This document shows, piece after piece, positions 44,275-52,516 of a DNA stretch of 64,000 bases. The position numbers were made by a program, and so were the translations under genes. Under the pieces are notes generated by a model that ran no database searches, was not told the DNA's origin, and was given only the letters and a program-made list of their open reading frames with translations. Each line of letters starts with the position of its first letter. Within the stretch, counting starts at the first letter, position 1. The DNA is from Pelagibius sp050330205 (lineage in GTDB: Bacteria; Pseudomonadota; Alphaproteobacteria; Kiloniellales; Kiloniellaceae). The DNA is taken from contig JBHJOA010000060.1 of the NCBI GenBank assembly GCA_050330205.1, forward strand, positions 1 through 64,000, in the 5' to 3' direction.

Positions 44275-45416
44275 GTCGCGAACGGGTTTTTACCAACGCA
44301 CGCATTGTGCTCGCCGACGAAGTCGTCGAGGGAACGCTGGTTCTGCGCGACGGGCGAATCGTCGAGGTGGCGCGCGGCGCGACGGCGGTGCCGGGCGCCG
44401 AGGATACGGAGGGCGACTACATCCTGCCGGGCCTCGTCGACCTTCACACCGACCACTTCGAAAAGCACGTGCTGCCGCGCCCGGGCACACGCTGGAACAT
44501 GGTCTCCGCCGTCATGGCGCACGATGCCCAGATGGCGGCCGGCGGCGTCACCACCACGTTCGATTGCGTCTGCGTCGGGGTCAGCATCAGGCATCCCGAG
44601 CGCCGCGAGATCTTCCGGCCGATGATCGACGCGGTGCGCGAGGCGCGCGACAAGGACATGCTGCGCGTCGATCACATCGTGCATCTGCGCTGCGAGGTTA
44701 CCGACGAAACTGTGGTGGAGCTGTTCGACTCCGTGGCCGATCATGCCGCGGTCGGCATGATGTCCCTCATGGACCATGCGCCGGGTCATCGCCAGTCTCC
44801 TGATGTGCAGGGCTTTCGCGACCGGAACATGAAGTCGCTGGGTTTGAGCGAGGCCGAAGCCAATGCCCACGTCGAGCGGCTGATGAGCGCCTCGCATACT
44901 GTCGCGCCGCAGAACCGCATCGATCTGGCAGCGCGCGCCAGGGTGCGCGGACTGGCCATCGCTAGCCACGACGACGAAACCGAGCGACACATCGAGGAAG
45001 CGGCGGCCCTGGGCATCACCGTGGCCGAATTTCCGACCACCCTGGCGGCGGCTCGGCTGGCGCATGACAAAGGCATGAAAATCGTGATGGGCGCGCCGAA
45101 TCTGATGCGCGGCGGGTCCCATTCCGGTAATGTCTCCGCGGCGGAACTTGCCGCCGAAGGACTGCTCGACAACCTGGCTTCCGACTACGTGCCGGCGAGC
45201 CTTCTGCAGGCGGCATTCCGCCTCACGGAGGAGGCGCACGGGCTGTCGCTGCCCCAGGCGGTCGCCACGGTGAGCGCCAATCCGGCGACTACCGCGGGAC
45301 TGAGCGACCGCGGGCGCATCGCGCCGGGGCTGAAGGCGGATCTGCTGCGGGTGGCGGTGATCGAAGGCCAGCCCTTCATAAAGGCTGTCTGGCATAACGC
45401 AGAACGGGTGATGTGA
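44271..45416 (+). CDS. phnM: PhnM, ribosyl-phosphonate triphosphate diphosphatase, copy 1
   Basis: A 381-residue amidohydrolase-fold enzyme. The metal motifs are LPGLVDLHTDHFEKHVLPRP, then HLRCEVTD, and ASHDDETERHIEEAAALGI, followed by SDYVPASLLQAAFRL. It removes diphosphate from the triphosphate intermediate before PhnJ. It overlaps both neighbours by 4 nt. The next gene is a full-length paralogue with the same motifs but a different middle part. Confidence 0.93.
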   Translation: MSRERVFTNARIVLADEVVEGTLVLRDGRIVEVARGATAVPGAEDTEGDYILPGLVDLHTDHFEKHVLPRPGTRWNMVSAVMAHDAQMAAGGVTTTFDCVCVGVSIRHPERREIFRPMIDAVREARDKDMLRVDHIVHLRCEVTDETVVELFDSVADHAAVGMMSLMDHAPGHRQSPDVQGFRDRNMKSLGLSEAEANAHVERLMSASHTVAPQNRIDLAARARVRGLAIASHDDETERHIEEAAALGITVAEFPTTLAAARLAHDKGMKIVMGAPNLMRGGSHSGNVSAAELAAEGLLDNLASDYVPASLLQAAFRLTEEAHGLSLPQAVATVSANPATTAGLSDRGRIAPGLKADLLRVAVIEGQPFIKAVWHNAERVM

Positions 45417-46603
45417 TGCTGCAGGAAGAGTTGTTGGACCGACAGGCTGCGGCGGAAGCGAGACTGCCGCTGAGCCTTGCCAATGCCGAGGTGGTCACGG
45501 CCAAGGCGCGGTTCCGAGGCGGGGTCACCGTCGTCGACGGCGTCATCGCGGAGGTCGAAGAGGGCGGTGCGGTGCCGGCCGGTGCGATCGACTGCCGGGG
45601 CGAGCTGCTGCTGCCCGGCCTGGTCGACCTGCACACCGACCACTGCGAGCGCCACGCGGTGCCGCGCCCCGGCGTACACTGGGACCCGCTGCAGGCGGCC
45701 ATCGCCCACGACGCGCAGATCGCCGCGACCGGCATAACCACGGTCTTCGATTCCCTGGTGGTCGGACTGCGCGACTCCGACCAGACGCGGCGCGGCCTGC
45801 TGGGTCAGATCATGGCGGCGGTGGAAAAGGGCGAGGAACTGGGCCTGTTCCGCGCCCAGCACCTGCTGCACCTGCGCTGCGAGGTGACCGACCCGACGCT
45901 GCTGGACCAGATTACCCCGCACATGGACCACCCGCTACTGCAGCTGGTCTCGGTGATGGAGCACACCGTCGGCCAGCGCCAGTTCCCCGATGCGGAGAAG
46001 TACCGGGAAATCCTGGTCAAGCTGTTCCACGTGCCCGAGGACAAGGTGGAGGAGCGCTTCCGCCGCGACGCCGAGGCTTCGCGCACCTTCGCACCGACCT
46101 ACCGCGACGCGGTTTGCCGCCTGGCCCTGGAGCGCGGCATCGCCATCGCCGCCCACGACGACGAGACCCTGGAGCATGTCGAGGAGGCCGCCCGCCTGGG
46201 CATGACGATCTCCGAGTTCCCGACCACGCTGCTGGCGGCCGAGGCGGCGCGCGAACGCGGCATGGCGACCGTCGTGGGTGCGCCCAACGTGGTCAAGGGC
46301 GGCTCGCACTCCGGCAACGTCTCGGCGCTGGAGCTTGCCCGCGCCGGGCTGCTCGACGCGCTCGCCTCCGATTACGTGCCGATCTCCCTGCTGGCCGCGA
46401 CCCTGCGCCTCACCGCGGACGACGTCGGCATGTCGCTGCCGGAGGCGGTCAACACCGCCAGCCTCAACGCCGCCAGGGCCGCCGGCCTGGACGACCGGGG
46501 CGAGATCGCCGCCGGCAAGCGCGCCGATCTCATTCGCGTGCGACTGGTCGACGGCCATCCCGTAGTGCGCGCCGTCTATTCGGCAGGCAAGCGGGTCGTC
46601 TGA
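45413..46603 (+). CDS. phnM: PhnM paralogue, copy 2
   Basis: A 396-residue amidohydrolase-fold protein with LPGLVDLHTDHCERHAVPRP, LLHLRCEVTDPTLLD, AAHDDETLEHVEEAARLGM and SDYVPISLLAATLRL. All metal motifs of PhnM are kept, so both copies look active. It differs from copy 1 around residues 180-230 (QFPDAEKYREILVKLFHVPE here). Tandem phnM genes translated from overlapping codons suggest two diphosphatases with different preferences rather than a recent duplication. An N-terminal ~20-residue leader precedes the family start. Confidence 0.92.
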   Translation: MMLQEELLDRQAAAEARLPLSLANAEVVTAKARFRGGVTVVDGVIAEVEEGGAVPAGAIDCRGELLLPGLVDLHTDHCERHAVPRPGVHWDPLQAAIAHDAQIAATGITTVFDSLVVGLRDSDQTRRGLLGQIMAAVEKGEELGLFRAQHLLHLRCEVTDPTLLDQITPHMDHPLLQLVSVMEHTVGQRQFPDAEKYREILVKLFHVPEDKVEERFRRDAEASRTFAPTYRDAVCRLALERGIAIAAHDDETLEHVEEAARLGMTISEFPTTLLAAEAARERGMATVVGAPNVVKGGSHSGNVSALELARAGLLDALASDYVPISLLAATLRLTADDVGMSLPEAVNTASLNAARAAGLDDRGEIAAGKRADLIRVRLVDGHPVVRAVYSAGKRVV

Positions 46604-46652
46604 CGTCGTTTCGGACTTGCGCGGCGGTTGGGCTTGCGACAGTTTTCGGGCC

Positions 46653-47162
46653 ATGAGCATCCGTGAAGACGACCTCCGCGGTCCCGAGATCGCCGCGCTG
46701 CTTGAAGCGCACCTCGACCTCATGCGCTCGGTCTCGCCGCCGGAGAGCGTGCATGCGCTCGATCTCGACGCCCTGCGGGCGCCGCAGGTCACCTTCTGGA
46801 CGGTCTGGGACGGAGACACCTTGCTCGGCTGCGGCGCGCTGAAGGAGATCGACCCGACGCACGGCGAGATCAAGTCGATGCACACCGCCCAGGCGGCGCG
46901 CGGCAAGGGCGTCGCCCGCCGCCTGCTGCAGCACGTCGTCGACACGGCACGGCAGCGCGGCTACCGGCGGCTCAGCCTGGAGACCGGCAGCACCGCAGAC
47001 TTTGCCGCGGCGCAGGGGCTCTACGGCAGCTTCGGATTTGAAGTCTGCGGGCCCTTTGCCGACTATGTCCTCGACCCCTTCAGCGTCTTCATGACCCTGG
47101 AACTGGACGCCGGCCCCGTTCACAGGGGTGTGATCTCTTTCCGCAGCGGTCACGGCGATTGA
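46653..47162 (+). CDS. GNAT-family N-acetyltransferase
   Basis: A 169-residue acetyltransferase. The acetyl-CoA loop is ARGKGVARRLLQHVVDTARQ, followed by GYRRLSLETGST and LYGSFGFEVCGPF. It resembles YsnE-type GNATs rather than classical PhnO. It begins 49 nt after the second phnM and is followed by a terminator candidate, so it is probably the last gene of the phnG operon. By position it may acetylate aminoalkylphosphonates, which would parallel PhnO; this is inference. Confidence 0.88.
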   Translation: MSIREDDLRGPEIAALLEAHLDLMRSVSPPESVHALDLDALRAPQVTFWTVWDGDTLLGCGALKEIDPTHGEIKSMHTAQAARGKGVARRLLQHVVDTARQRGYRRLSLETGSTADFAAAQGLYGSFGFEVCGPFADYVLDPFSVFMTLELDAGPVHRGVISFRSGHGD

Positions 47163-47164
47163 CG

Positions 47165-47189
47165 CTGCGGCCCCGGAGGCCGCGGGTTT
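47165..47189 (+). terminator. Possible terminator of the phnG-M operon
   Basis: GCGGCC (47167-47172), loop CCGGA, GGCCGC (47178-47183) form a GC stem that can extend by two more pairs. It is followed by GGGTTTGAC, so the T-run is weak. It lies 5 bp after the GNAT stop. Confidence 0.35.
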
Positions 47190-47246
47190 GACTGTCACAG
47201 CCGCTCTGCTCAACCCTCAGGAACACCCAACGGAGGAGGCTTCGCC

Positions 47247-47491
47247 ACGAAGATCTTGATTTCCGCCGCCGTCGTGTCGTTTGCGCCCGCAGGCCCGGGG
47301 CCCTCGCCTTCCAGCGCCCGGCTGATATCGCGGCGATCGACGCCGCCCTGGCGACCGCCTACCTGACCGATGAACAGAAGGCCCAGGTCATGGAGCTGCG
47401 CGGCGATGGCGAGCAGCTGCACAGCAGCGGCCGGCACCAAGCGTTCGTCGATACCCTGGCGCAGGCCAACGAGACCCTCGGGATCAACTAG
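47247..47491 (+). pseudogene. Broken gene for a small secreted protein
   Basis: A strong ribosome site (CGGAGGAGG, 47231-47239) is followed at the right distance by ACG AAG where ATG AAG is expected, then a signal-peptide-like frame (KILISAAVVSFAPAG). After a G/C-rich run near 47292-47303 the reading continues in another frame with a clean helical protein: DIAAIDAALATAYLTDEQKA, then MELRGDGEQLHSSGRHQAFV and ETLGIN, with a stop at 47489. The two halves fit one protein of about 80 residues of a small alphaproteobacterial periplasmic family. A lost start codon plus a frameshift (or a sequencing error) explain it. Confidence 0.6.
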
Positions 47492-47502
47492 GAAGGCGCG
47501 GC

Positions 47503-48153
47503 TCAGGCTTCGTACTTTTCCAGGAAGCCCTCGGCGTTGAGGGCCCTGAAGTCGGGCAGGGCCTGACGAAGCTGTGCGTGACTCCAGTCCCACCAGGCCA
47601 GCGCCTGCAGGCGTTCCGCGATGGCCGGCGGGAAGCGTTCGCGGATCGGCCGGGCCGGCACGCCGGCGACGATGCTGTAGGGCGCGACCTCCCTGCTCAC
47701 CACGGCGCCGGCACCGACGACGGCGCCGCTGCCGATGGTGACGCCGGCCAGAACGGTGACGCCGTGGCCGAGCCAGATGTCGTGGCCCAGGGTCACGGCA
47801 TTGCCGCGGCGCCAGGCGAAGACCTCCTCGTCATCGGCCTCGGCGAAGCCGAACTGGCGGCTGCGATAGGAAAAGTGATGCTGGCTGGCGCGCCAGACCG
47901 GATGGTTGCCGGGGTTGATGCGCACCTGGGCGGCGATGGAGCAGAACTTGCCGATATCGCTGCCGGTCACATGGCAGTCCCAGGTGATGTAGCTGTAGTC
48001 CCCGAAGCGGGTGTGGCTCATGGCGGTGCCGCGCCCGATCTCGGTGTAGATCCCCAGCCCGCAGTCGGTCACCACGGCGCCGTCGTGGATCAGCGGCATC
48101 TCGCCCAGCGTCTTGGCCGGTTTCGCGGCCGGAATGATGTGTCCTTCGCTCAT
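47503..48153 (-). CDS. Phosphonate-associated hexapeptide-repeat acyltransferase
   Basis: A 216-residue left-handed beta-helix transferase (CatB/LbH type): GHDIWLGHGVTVLAGVTIGS, GAVVGAGAVVSREVAPYSIV and AGVPARPIRERFP. It matches the subgroup (TIGR03308-like) found with phn genes. It is the last gene of the phnC-D-E-E operon, 11 nt after phnE. Its acceptor is unknown; aminophosphonates or an intermediate are plausible. ATG 48153 is well placed. Confidence 0.88.
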   Translation of the reverse strand: MSEGHIIPAAKPAKTLGEMPLIHDGAVVTDCGLGIYTEIGRGTAMSHTRFGDYSYITWDCHVTGSDIGKFCSIAAQVRINPGNHPVWRASQHHFSYRSRQFGFAEADDEEVFAWRRGNAVTLGHDIWLGHGVTVLAGVTIGSGAVVGAGAVVSREVAPYSIVAGVPARPIRERFPPAIAERLQALAWWDWSHAQLRQALPDFRALNAEGFLEKYEA

Positions 48154-48164
48154 GGCAGAGGTCC

Positions 48165-49034
48165 TCAGGGGCGGTAGTCGCTCTTGCCGATAATGCGACC
48201 GCGGAGCCATCCCGACAACGTGTCGATGGCGTAGACCGTAATGAGAATGAGGATGATGATCGACATCACCTCGTCCCAGTTGTTGGCGCTCATGCGGTCG
48301 TAGAGCATGTAGCCGATGCCGCCGGCCCCGACGATGCCGAGGATCGAGGCGCTGCGGGTGTTCGATTCCAGATAGTAGAGGGCGGTGGAAAGCATGACCG
48401 GCAAGACCTGCGGAATGATGGCGAGGCGGATCACCTGCAGCGGCCCGCCACCGCTGGCACGCACCCCCTCGACCTGCTTCCGGTCGATGTTCTCGATGGC
48501 TTCCGAGAACAGCTTCGCCAGCGAGCCGATGTCGGAAACCATGATCGCGAAGATGCCGGCGAGCGGCCCGAGGCCGAAGGCGCGGATGAAAATCAGCGCA
48601 AGGACCAGCTGCTCGAAGGCGCGCAGGGTGTCGAAGCCGCGGCGCACGCCGAACCGCATCCACTCGATCCTGAGGACGTTCTTGGCACCAAGAAAGGACA
48701 GCGGAAGGGCCACGAGGGCCGCCAGCAGCGTCCCGAGGAAGGCCATGGCGAGGGTCTCGCCGATGGCGGTCACCGGCTCCATGAAGAGTTCCCAACTGGG
48801 CCAGACGTAGGGCGGCAGCATGAAGCCGAGCACGAAGCCGAGTTTGCCGAGGCCGTCCCAGATGCGCTGCGGCGCGAAGTTGAAGTCGATGAGGGTGTAG
48901 ATCACCAGCGCGGTGAAGAGGCTCCAGGCGCTCCACTTCGCCCCGCTGCGCGACGCCGGTTCGGCGAAGGCGCGCGGCAGGCGGGCGCGGGCGGCGGCGA
49001 TCTCGGCGGCGGTCATGTCGCGGGGCTGTCGCAT
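48165..49034 (-). CDS. phnE: PhnE permease, transporter 2, second subunit
   Basis: A 289-residue permease with an N-terminal cytoplasmic arm (TAAEIAAARARLPRAF) and about six helices. EAA loop: LFSEAIENIDRKQVEGVRAS, then GGGPLQVIRLAIIPQVLPVM. It sits 12 nt after the other phnE and likely forms a heterodimeric channel with it, served by PhnC (51115-51948) and PhnD (50069-50989). Confidence 0.93.
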   Translation of the reverse strand: MRQPRDMTAAEIAAARARLPRAFAEPASRSGAKWSAWSLFTALVIYTLIDFNFAPQRIWDGLGKLGFVLGFMLPPYVWPSWELFMEPVTAIGETLAMAFLGTLLAALVALPLSFLGAKNVLRIEWMRFGVRRGFDTLRAFEQLVLALIFIRAFGLGPLAGIFAIMVSDIGSLAKLFSEAIENIDRKQVEGVRASGGGPLQVIRLAIIPQVLPVMLSTALYYLESNTRSASILGIVGAGGIGYMLYDRMSANNWDEVMSIIILILITVYAIDTLSGWLRGRIIGKSDYRP

Positions 49035-49046
49035 GGCGGCTTCCTG

Positions 49047-49964
49047 TCAGGCGGTGGCGAGGGCTTCACGGCCGATGAAGGCGTGGCGGATGCGCTCGCA
49101 GACCAGGTCGATGGTGGCGACTGTGAGCAGGATCATCAGGAAGAGCGCGGAGATGTCGGTGTAGTACTGGAAGGAGATGGCGGTGCGGATTTCCTGGCCC
49201 AGGCCGCCGGCGCCGACGAAGCCGATGATGGAGGAGGAGCGCACGTTGATCTCGAAGCGCAGCAGGGTGTAGCTGACGTGGTTGGGCAGCACCTGCGGGA
49301 CGACGGCGTAGCGCACCATCTGTATCCAGCTCGCGCCGGCGGCGCGCAGGCCCTCGACGGGCTTCATGTCGGTGTTCTCGTTGACCTCTGAGAAGAGCTT
49401 GCCGAGGGCGCCCGTGGTGTGCACGGCAATGGCAAGGACACCGGCCAGAGGACCGATGCCGAAGCAGAAGACGAAGATCAGCGCGTAGACCAAATCCGGC
49501 ACCGTGCGGGCCACCTCCAGGACGCGGCGGCAGCCGAACAGGATGACCTTGTTGCGCATCAGGTTGCGGGACGCGGGAAAGCTCAGCATGAAGGCGCCGC
49601 AGGTGCCGAAGGCGCTGGCCAGGAAGGCGATGAGCACGGTCTCCAGCAGCAGCTTCAGCCAGATCTTCACCGGCAGAAACCACTCGGCGAGGTCGGCGCC
49701 GAGGCTTTCCCAGCGCAACACCGGAAGGATCTTTGCAATGAACTCGTGCAGCCGCGGCAGGCCGTTCCAGATCTTCACCGGGTCGAAGTCGCCGACCTCC
49801 ACGCTGAAGGCGAGACAGAGCAGGAAGCCGGCGGCGAAGAGCGCGTCCATGCGGCGCTTGCGCCGCATCTGGCGGGCATAGCGGTCGTGGAAGCGGGCGA
49901 CGGCGCCGCTGCTGCTCGGGGAAAGGGGAAGATTCGAAGGTGTCGTGAGGGGGAGGTCCGCCAC
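49047..49964 (-). CDS. phnE: PhnE permease, transporter 2, first subunit
   Basis: A 305-residue permease. A polar N-terminal arm (RFHDRYARQMRRKRRMDALF) precedes about six helices. The EAA loop is LFSEVNENTDMKPVEGLRAA, then GASWIQMVRYAVVPQVLPNH. It is a diverged paralogue of the next gene. A 104-bp gap with a strong stem-loop separates it from phnD upstream. Confidence 0.93.
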   Translation of the reverse strand: MADLPLTTPSNLPLSPSSSGAVARFHDRYARQMRRKRRMDALFAAGFLLCLAFSVEVGDFDPVKIWNGLPRLHEFIAKILPVLRWESLGADLAEWFLPVKIWLKLLLETVLIAFLASAFGTCGAFMLSFPASRNLMRNKVILFGCRRVLEVARTVPDLVYALIFVFCFGIGPLAGVLAIAVHTTGALGKLFSEVNENTDMKPVEGLRAAGASWIQMVRYAVVPQVLPNHVSYTLLRFEINVRSSSIIGFVGAGGLGQEIRTAISFQYYTDISALFLMILLTVATIDLVCERIRHAFIGREALATA

Positions 49965-50025
49965 GGCTCCTGGCTCCGATCGCTTGATGTGGTCGGGGTC
50001 GGGAAGGGGCTTGCCGGGAATTGAA

Positions 50026-50054
50026 GGGGCCGGCGCCGTAAAGGCACCGGCCCC
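50026..50054 (-). other. Intercistronic stem-loop between phnD and phnE
   Basis: GGGGCCGGCGCC (50026-50037), loop GTAAA, GGCACCGGCCCC (50043-50054): a 12-bp stem with one mismatch. On the transcript strand it is followed by TTCAATT, too few Us for a strong terminator. It sits right after the binding-protein gene, as does the hairpin at 3096-3120, and probably raises binding protein relative to permease. Confidence 0.6.
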
Positions 50055-50068
50055 TCGCTTGCCTCGGC

Positions 50069-50989
50069 TCAGCTGCCGCGATTGCGGCGGATCTTGCGGA
50101 TTTCCTCGCGCATCTCGACGATCCAGGCGTAGCGCTCGTGATCGACCTCGATCCAGCCGACCTGCTTGGGATTGCCGGTCATCTCGACGAAGGCCTTCGG
50201 ATCCTTCTGCGGGATCTCCATGACGAGCTGCTTCATCGCCTGCTTGAGGCCGCCCGGCAGGTTCTTGCGGGTGGTGAGCGGTCCTGACGTGATCTCGGGT
50301 GAGGTCCAGATCCAGCAGACTTCGCCCGCCGGAATCATGCCCTTCTCGACCATGCGCTGGGGAATGCCGGCCACCTCGTTGGTGATATAGGTCGCGGCGG
50401 CGTCAAATTGACCGTTGACCACGCCGAGCACGCCGGTCTCGTGCGAGCCAGAGAACGGCGTGGCGGCGAAGTAGGTCTCCGGGTTGTAACCCTGCTTCAA
50501 GAGATTGAAGTAGGGCACCGCGTAGCCGGAAGTGGAATCCGGGTCGGCGAAGGCCAGAGTCTTACCTTGGAGATCCTCAATCGATTTGTAGGGACTGTCG
50601 CAGCGCACCGTGACCACCGAGTAGTAGCCGGTGCTGCCGTCATCCTGCAATCGGGAGAGCAGGGGCTCGACGCCGCCCTCGGTCTCAGTCCACGCGGCTG
50701 CGTAGGATGAGGATCCGAGGAAGGCAAACTCGATCTGGTCGGCGGCCAGCGCCTGGATCACACCGTCGAATGAGGAAGCCGTATAGAGCTCCACCGGCGT
50801 CCCAAGATTGGCTTCGAGGTAGGCCTTGAAGCTCTCGTACCGCTTTGTGGTGTCCTTCTCATTCTCGCTGGAAAGAAGACCGAAGCGGATCACCTCGATC
50901 TCCGACTTCCAGTCGTCGGCAATGGCGGGGGCGCCGGTCAGCAAGGTGCCGGCAAGGAGGGCGGTTCCTAAGAAGGTTCTGGAAAGCAT
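50069..50989 (-). CDS. phnD: PhnD phosphonate-binding protein, transporter 2
   Basis: A 306-residue periplasmic protein. The signal peptide MLSRTFLGTALLAGTLLTGA ends near APAIA. The PhnD signature loop is FADPDSTSGYAVPYFNLLKQ, with YTASSFDGVIQALAADQIEF earlier. This is much closer to classical PhnD (aminoethylphosphonate binding) than the PhnD of transporter 1. ATG 50989 follows AAGGAGA; a longer frame reaching 51067 has no signal peptide at its start. Confidence 0.93.
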   Translation of the reverse strand: MLSRTFLGTALLAGTLLTGAPAIADDWKSEIEVIRFGLLSSENEKDTTKRYESFKAYLEANLGTPVELYTASSFDGVIQALAADQIEFAFLGSSSYAAAWTETEGGVEPLLSRLQDDGSTGYYSVVTVRCDSPYKSIEDLQGKTLAFADPDSTSGYAVPYFNLLKQGYNPETYFAATPFSGSHETGVLGVVNGQFDAAATYITNEVAGIPQRMVEKGMIPAGEVCWIWTSPEITSGPLTTRKNLPGGLKQAMKQLVMEIPQKDPKAFVEMTGNPKQVGWIEVDHERYAWIVEMREEIRKIRRNRGS

Positions 50990-51114
50990 CGGACGGGTCT
51001 CCTTGGAGGTGATCCGGCCGCCCTCAAAGGGGCAGTCGGGTATCGGATTGCAAACGCGGGATGGCACGTTGGGCGCCGCCTCGGATCCCCGGGCGCCCCT
51101 CGGGGAGCGGCACC

Positions 51115-51948
51115 TCAGGCGGGCACGGCGACCCTGGCCGCGGCTTGACGGGGCTCCGCCTCGAAGGGCGGCAGGCTGGTGGAGGTCACCGACTCAGCGA
51201 TTTCCTCCTCGGCGCCGGCGGTGCCGTAGATGCGCTGCACGGCAGCCCGCGTGAGGCTCTCCGGCGCGCCGTCGAACACCACCTCGCCGGCGGCCATGCC
51301 GATGATGCGGTCGCAATAGCTGCGCGCGGTGTCGAGGGTGTGCAGGTTGCACAGCACGGTGAGGCCTTCCTCGCGGTTGATCGCGCTGAGCGCCTCCATC
51401 ACAAGGGTCGCATTGCGCGGGTCGAGCGAGGCGATCGGCTCGTCGGCGAGAATGACCTTGGGGTCTTGGAGCATGGCCCGGGCGATGGCGACGCGCTGCT
51501 GCTGGCCGCCGGACAGCGTGTCGGCGCGCTGCAGCGCCTGGTCGGCCAGGTCGAGGCGGTCGAGCGCCGCGATGGCCAGCGCGCGCTCGGCGGCGCTGAA
51601 ATGCTTGGCCAGGGAGGAGACCGTGCCGTGGCGGTTGATGCGGCCGATCAGCACGTTGGTGAGCACGTCGAGGCGGTTCACCAGGTTGAACTGCTGGAAG
51701 ATCATGGCGCAGGAGGCGCGCCAGGCGAGCAGCTCGCGCCCCTTCAGGCCCGTCACCGCCGTGCCGTGAAAGCGGATGCTGCCGGCGCTGGGCTCGATCA
51801 GGCGGTTGACCAGACGCAGCAGAGTCGACTTCCCTGCGCCCGAGCGCCCGATGATTCCCACCATCTGGCCTTCCGGGATTTCCAGGCTGACCGCGCTGAC
51901 CGCGCGAACGGCGCCGAATGTCTTGGTGAGTTTCTCTATCTGCAGCAT
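51115..51948 (-). CDS. phnC: PhnC phosphonate ABC transporter ATP-binding protein, transporter 2
   Basis: A 277-residue ATPase: Walker A GRSGAGKSTLLRLVNRLIEP, Q-loop MIFQQFNLVNRLDVLTNVLI, signature LSGGQQQRVAIARAMLQDP and Walker B VILADEPIASLDPRN. FNLVNRLDVLTNVL is the PhnC hallmark. ATG 51948 follows GGAGGTCG. It is the first gene of the minus-strand phnC-D-E-E-transferase operon and lies 53 bp from the candidate PhnF site. Confidence 0.94.
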   Translation of the reverse strand: MLQIEKLTKTFGAVRAVSAVSLEIPEGQMVGIIGRSGAGKSTLLRLVNRLIEPSAGSIRFHGTAVTGLKGRELLAWRASCAMIFQQFNLVNRLDVLTNVLIGRINRHGTVSSLAKHFSAAERALAIAALDRLDLADQALQRADTLSGGQQQRVAIARAMLQDPKVILADEPIASLDPRNATLVMEALSAINREEGLTVLCNLHTLDTARSYCDRIIGMAAGEVVFDGAPESLTRAAVQRIYGTAGAEEEIAESVTSTSLPPFEAEPRQAAARVAVPA

Positions 51949-52000
51949 GGTCGACCTCCACCCGCTTTTGGTCACGTCCCAGCCGGACAGAAACATCCGG

Positions 52001-52013
52001 TTGTCTAGATGAA
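52001..52013. promoter_or_regulatory. Candidate PhnF operator ahead of the second phnC
   Basis: TTGTCTAGATGAA differs at two positions from ATGTCTAGACGAA ahead of phnG (39523-39535). It is 53 bp upstream of the phnC start on the opposite strand, where it would overlap the promoter. Two occurrences, both directly upstream of phosphonate operons, make shared control by PhnF likely. Confidence 0.5.
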
Positions 52014-52122
52014 TTGGCGCTACCTTTCACGTCCGCGACCGGCTGCTTTGCCGGCAGGCCACGGCTCGCGTGACAAGCTTTGCTCAACGGGCAGGAGTCT
52101 AAGCGCGCGGCAATGACTCTAA

Positions 52123-52140
52123 TGTGACGCTGCCGTCACA
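52123..52140. promoter_or_regulatory. 18-bp palindrome in the phn divergent region
   Basis: TGTGACGCTGCCGTCACA has perfect 7-bp arms around CTGC. It resembles a CRP-type site (TGTGA/TCACA) but with 8 instead of 6 bp between half-sites, so it is probably another regulator's operator. It lies midway between the two divergent phn transcription units. Confidence 0.35.
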
Positions 52141-52516
52141 CTTCGAAGTTAGTTTATGGAGGCATGCGGGCGCGGCAGAGCCTACACATACCGCTGTCGT
52201 CCCGGCACCATGATGCTATTGGGGGTTCGGCGGCCGCAGGATTGAGTATTCTGTCGCTTGTCGAGACCAGAGACAGGAGCGACCCGATGAAGATTCAGTT
52301 CGCCTCAGCAGTCTCAAGTAGAAGACAGTTCCCTGCAGCTTAAAGCGGCACGCCGTTTCAGAACAAGGAAAGTGGATAGGTCGACGCGAAATGCAATCCG
52401 CCTGTCACCAAGCTGTCATGGAAAGCACTTACTCATTGCCGACTTGGTAAGTTCCTTGGCGACGAACCTCGCACCGGCTATGAGTCGGCGGCAGAAGCCA
52501 TCCGGAGTCGGACCCT

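Larger units (their letters stand above)
51949..52516. other. 568-bp divergent control region between the phn operons
   Basis: This stretch separates the leftward phnC operon from the rightward DUF1045 operon. It holds the TGTCTAGA motif (52001-52013) and the palindrome at 52123-52140. A short ORF with a fair ribosome site (52287-52343, begins MKIQFASAVSS, 18 codons) might be a gene-start remnant or leader. I see no larger gene in it on either strand. Confidence 0.5.

Noticed and set aside
52123..52140. A CRP site at this palindrome
   Set aside because: Half-sites TGTGA/TCACA are separated by 8 bp instead of the canonical 6, so it was kept only as an unassigned operator candidate.
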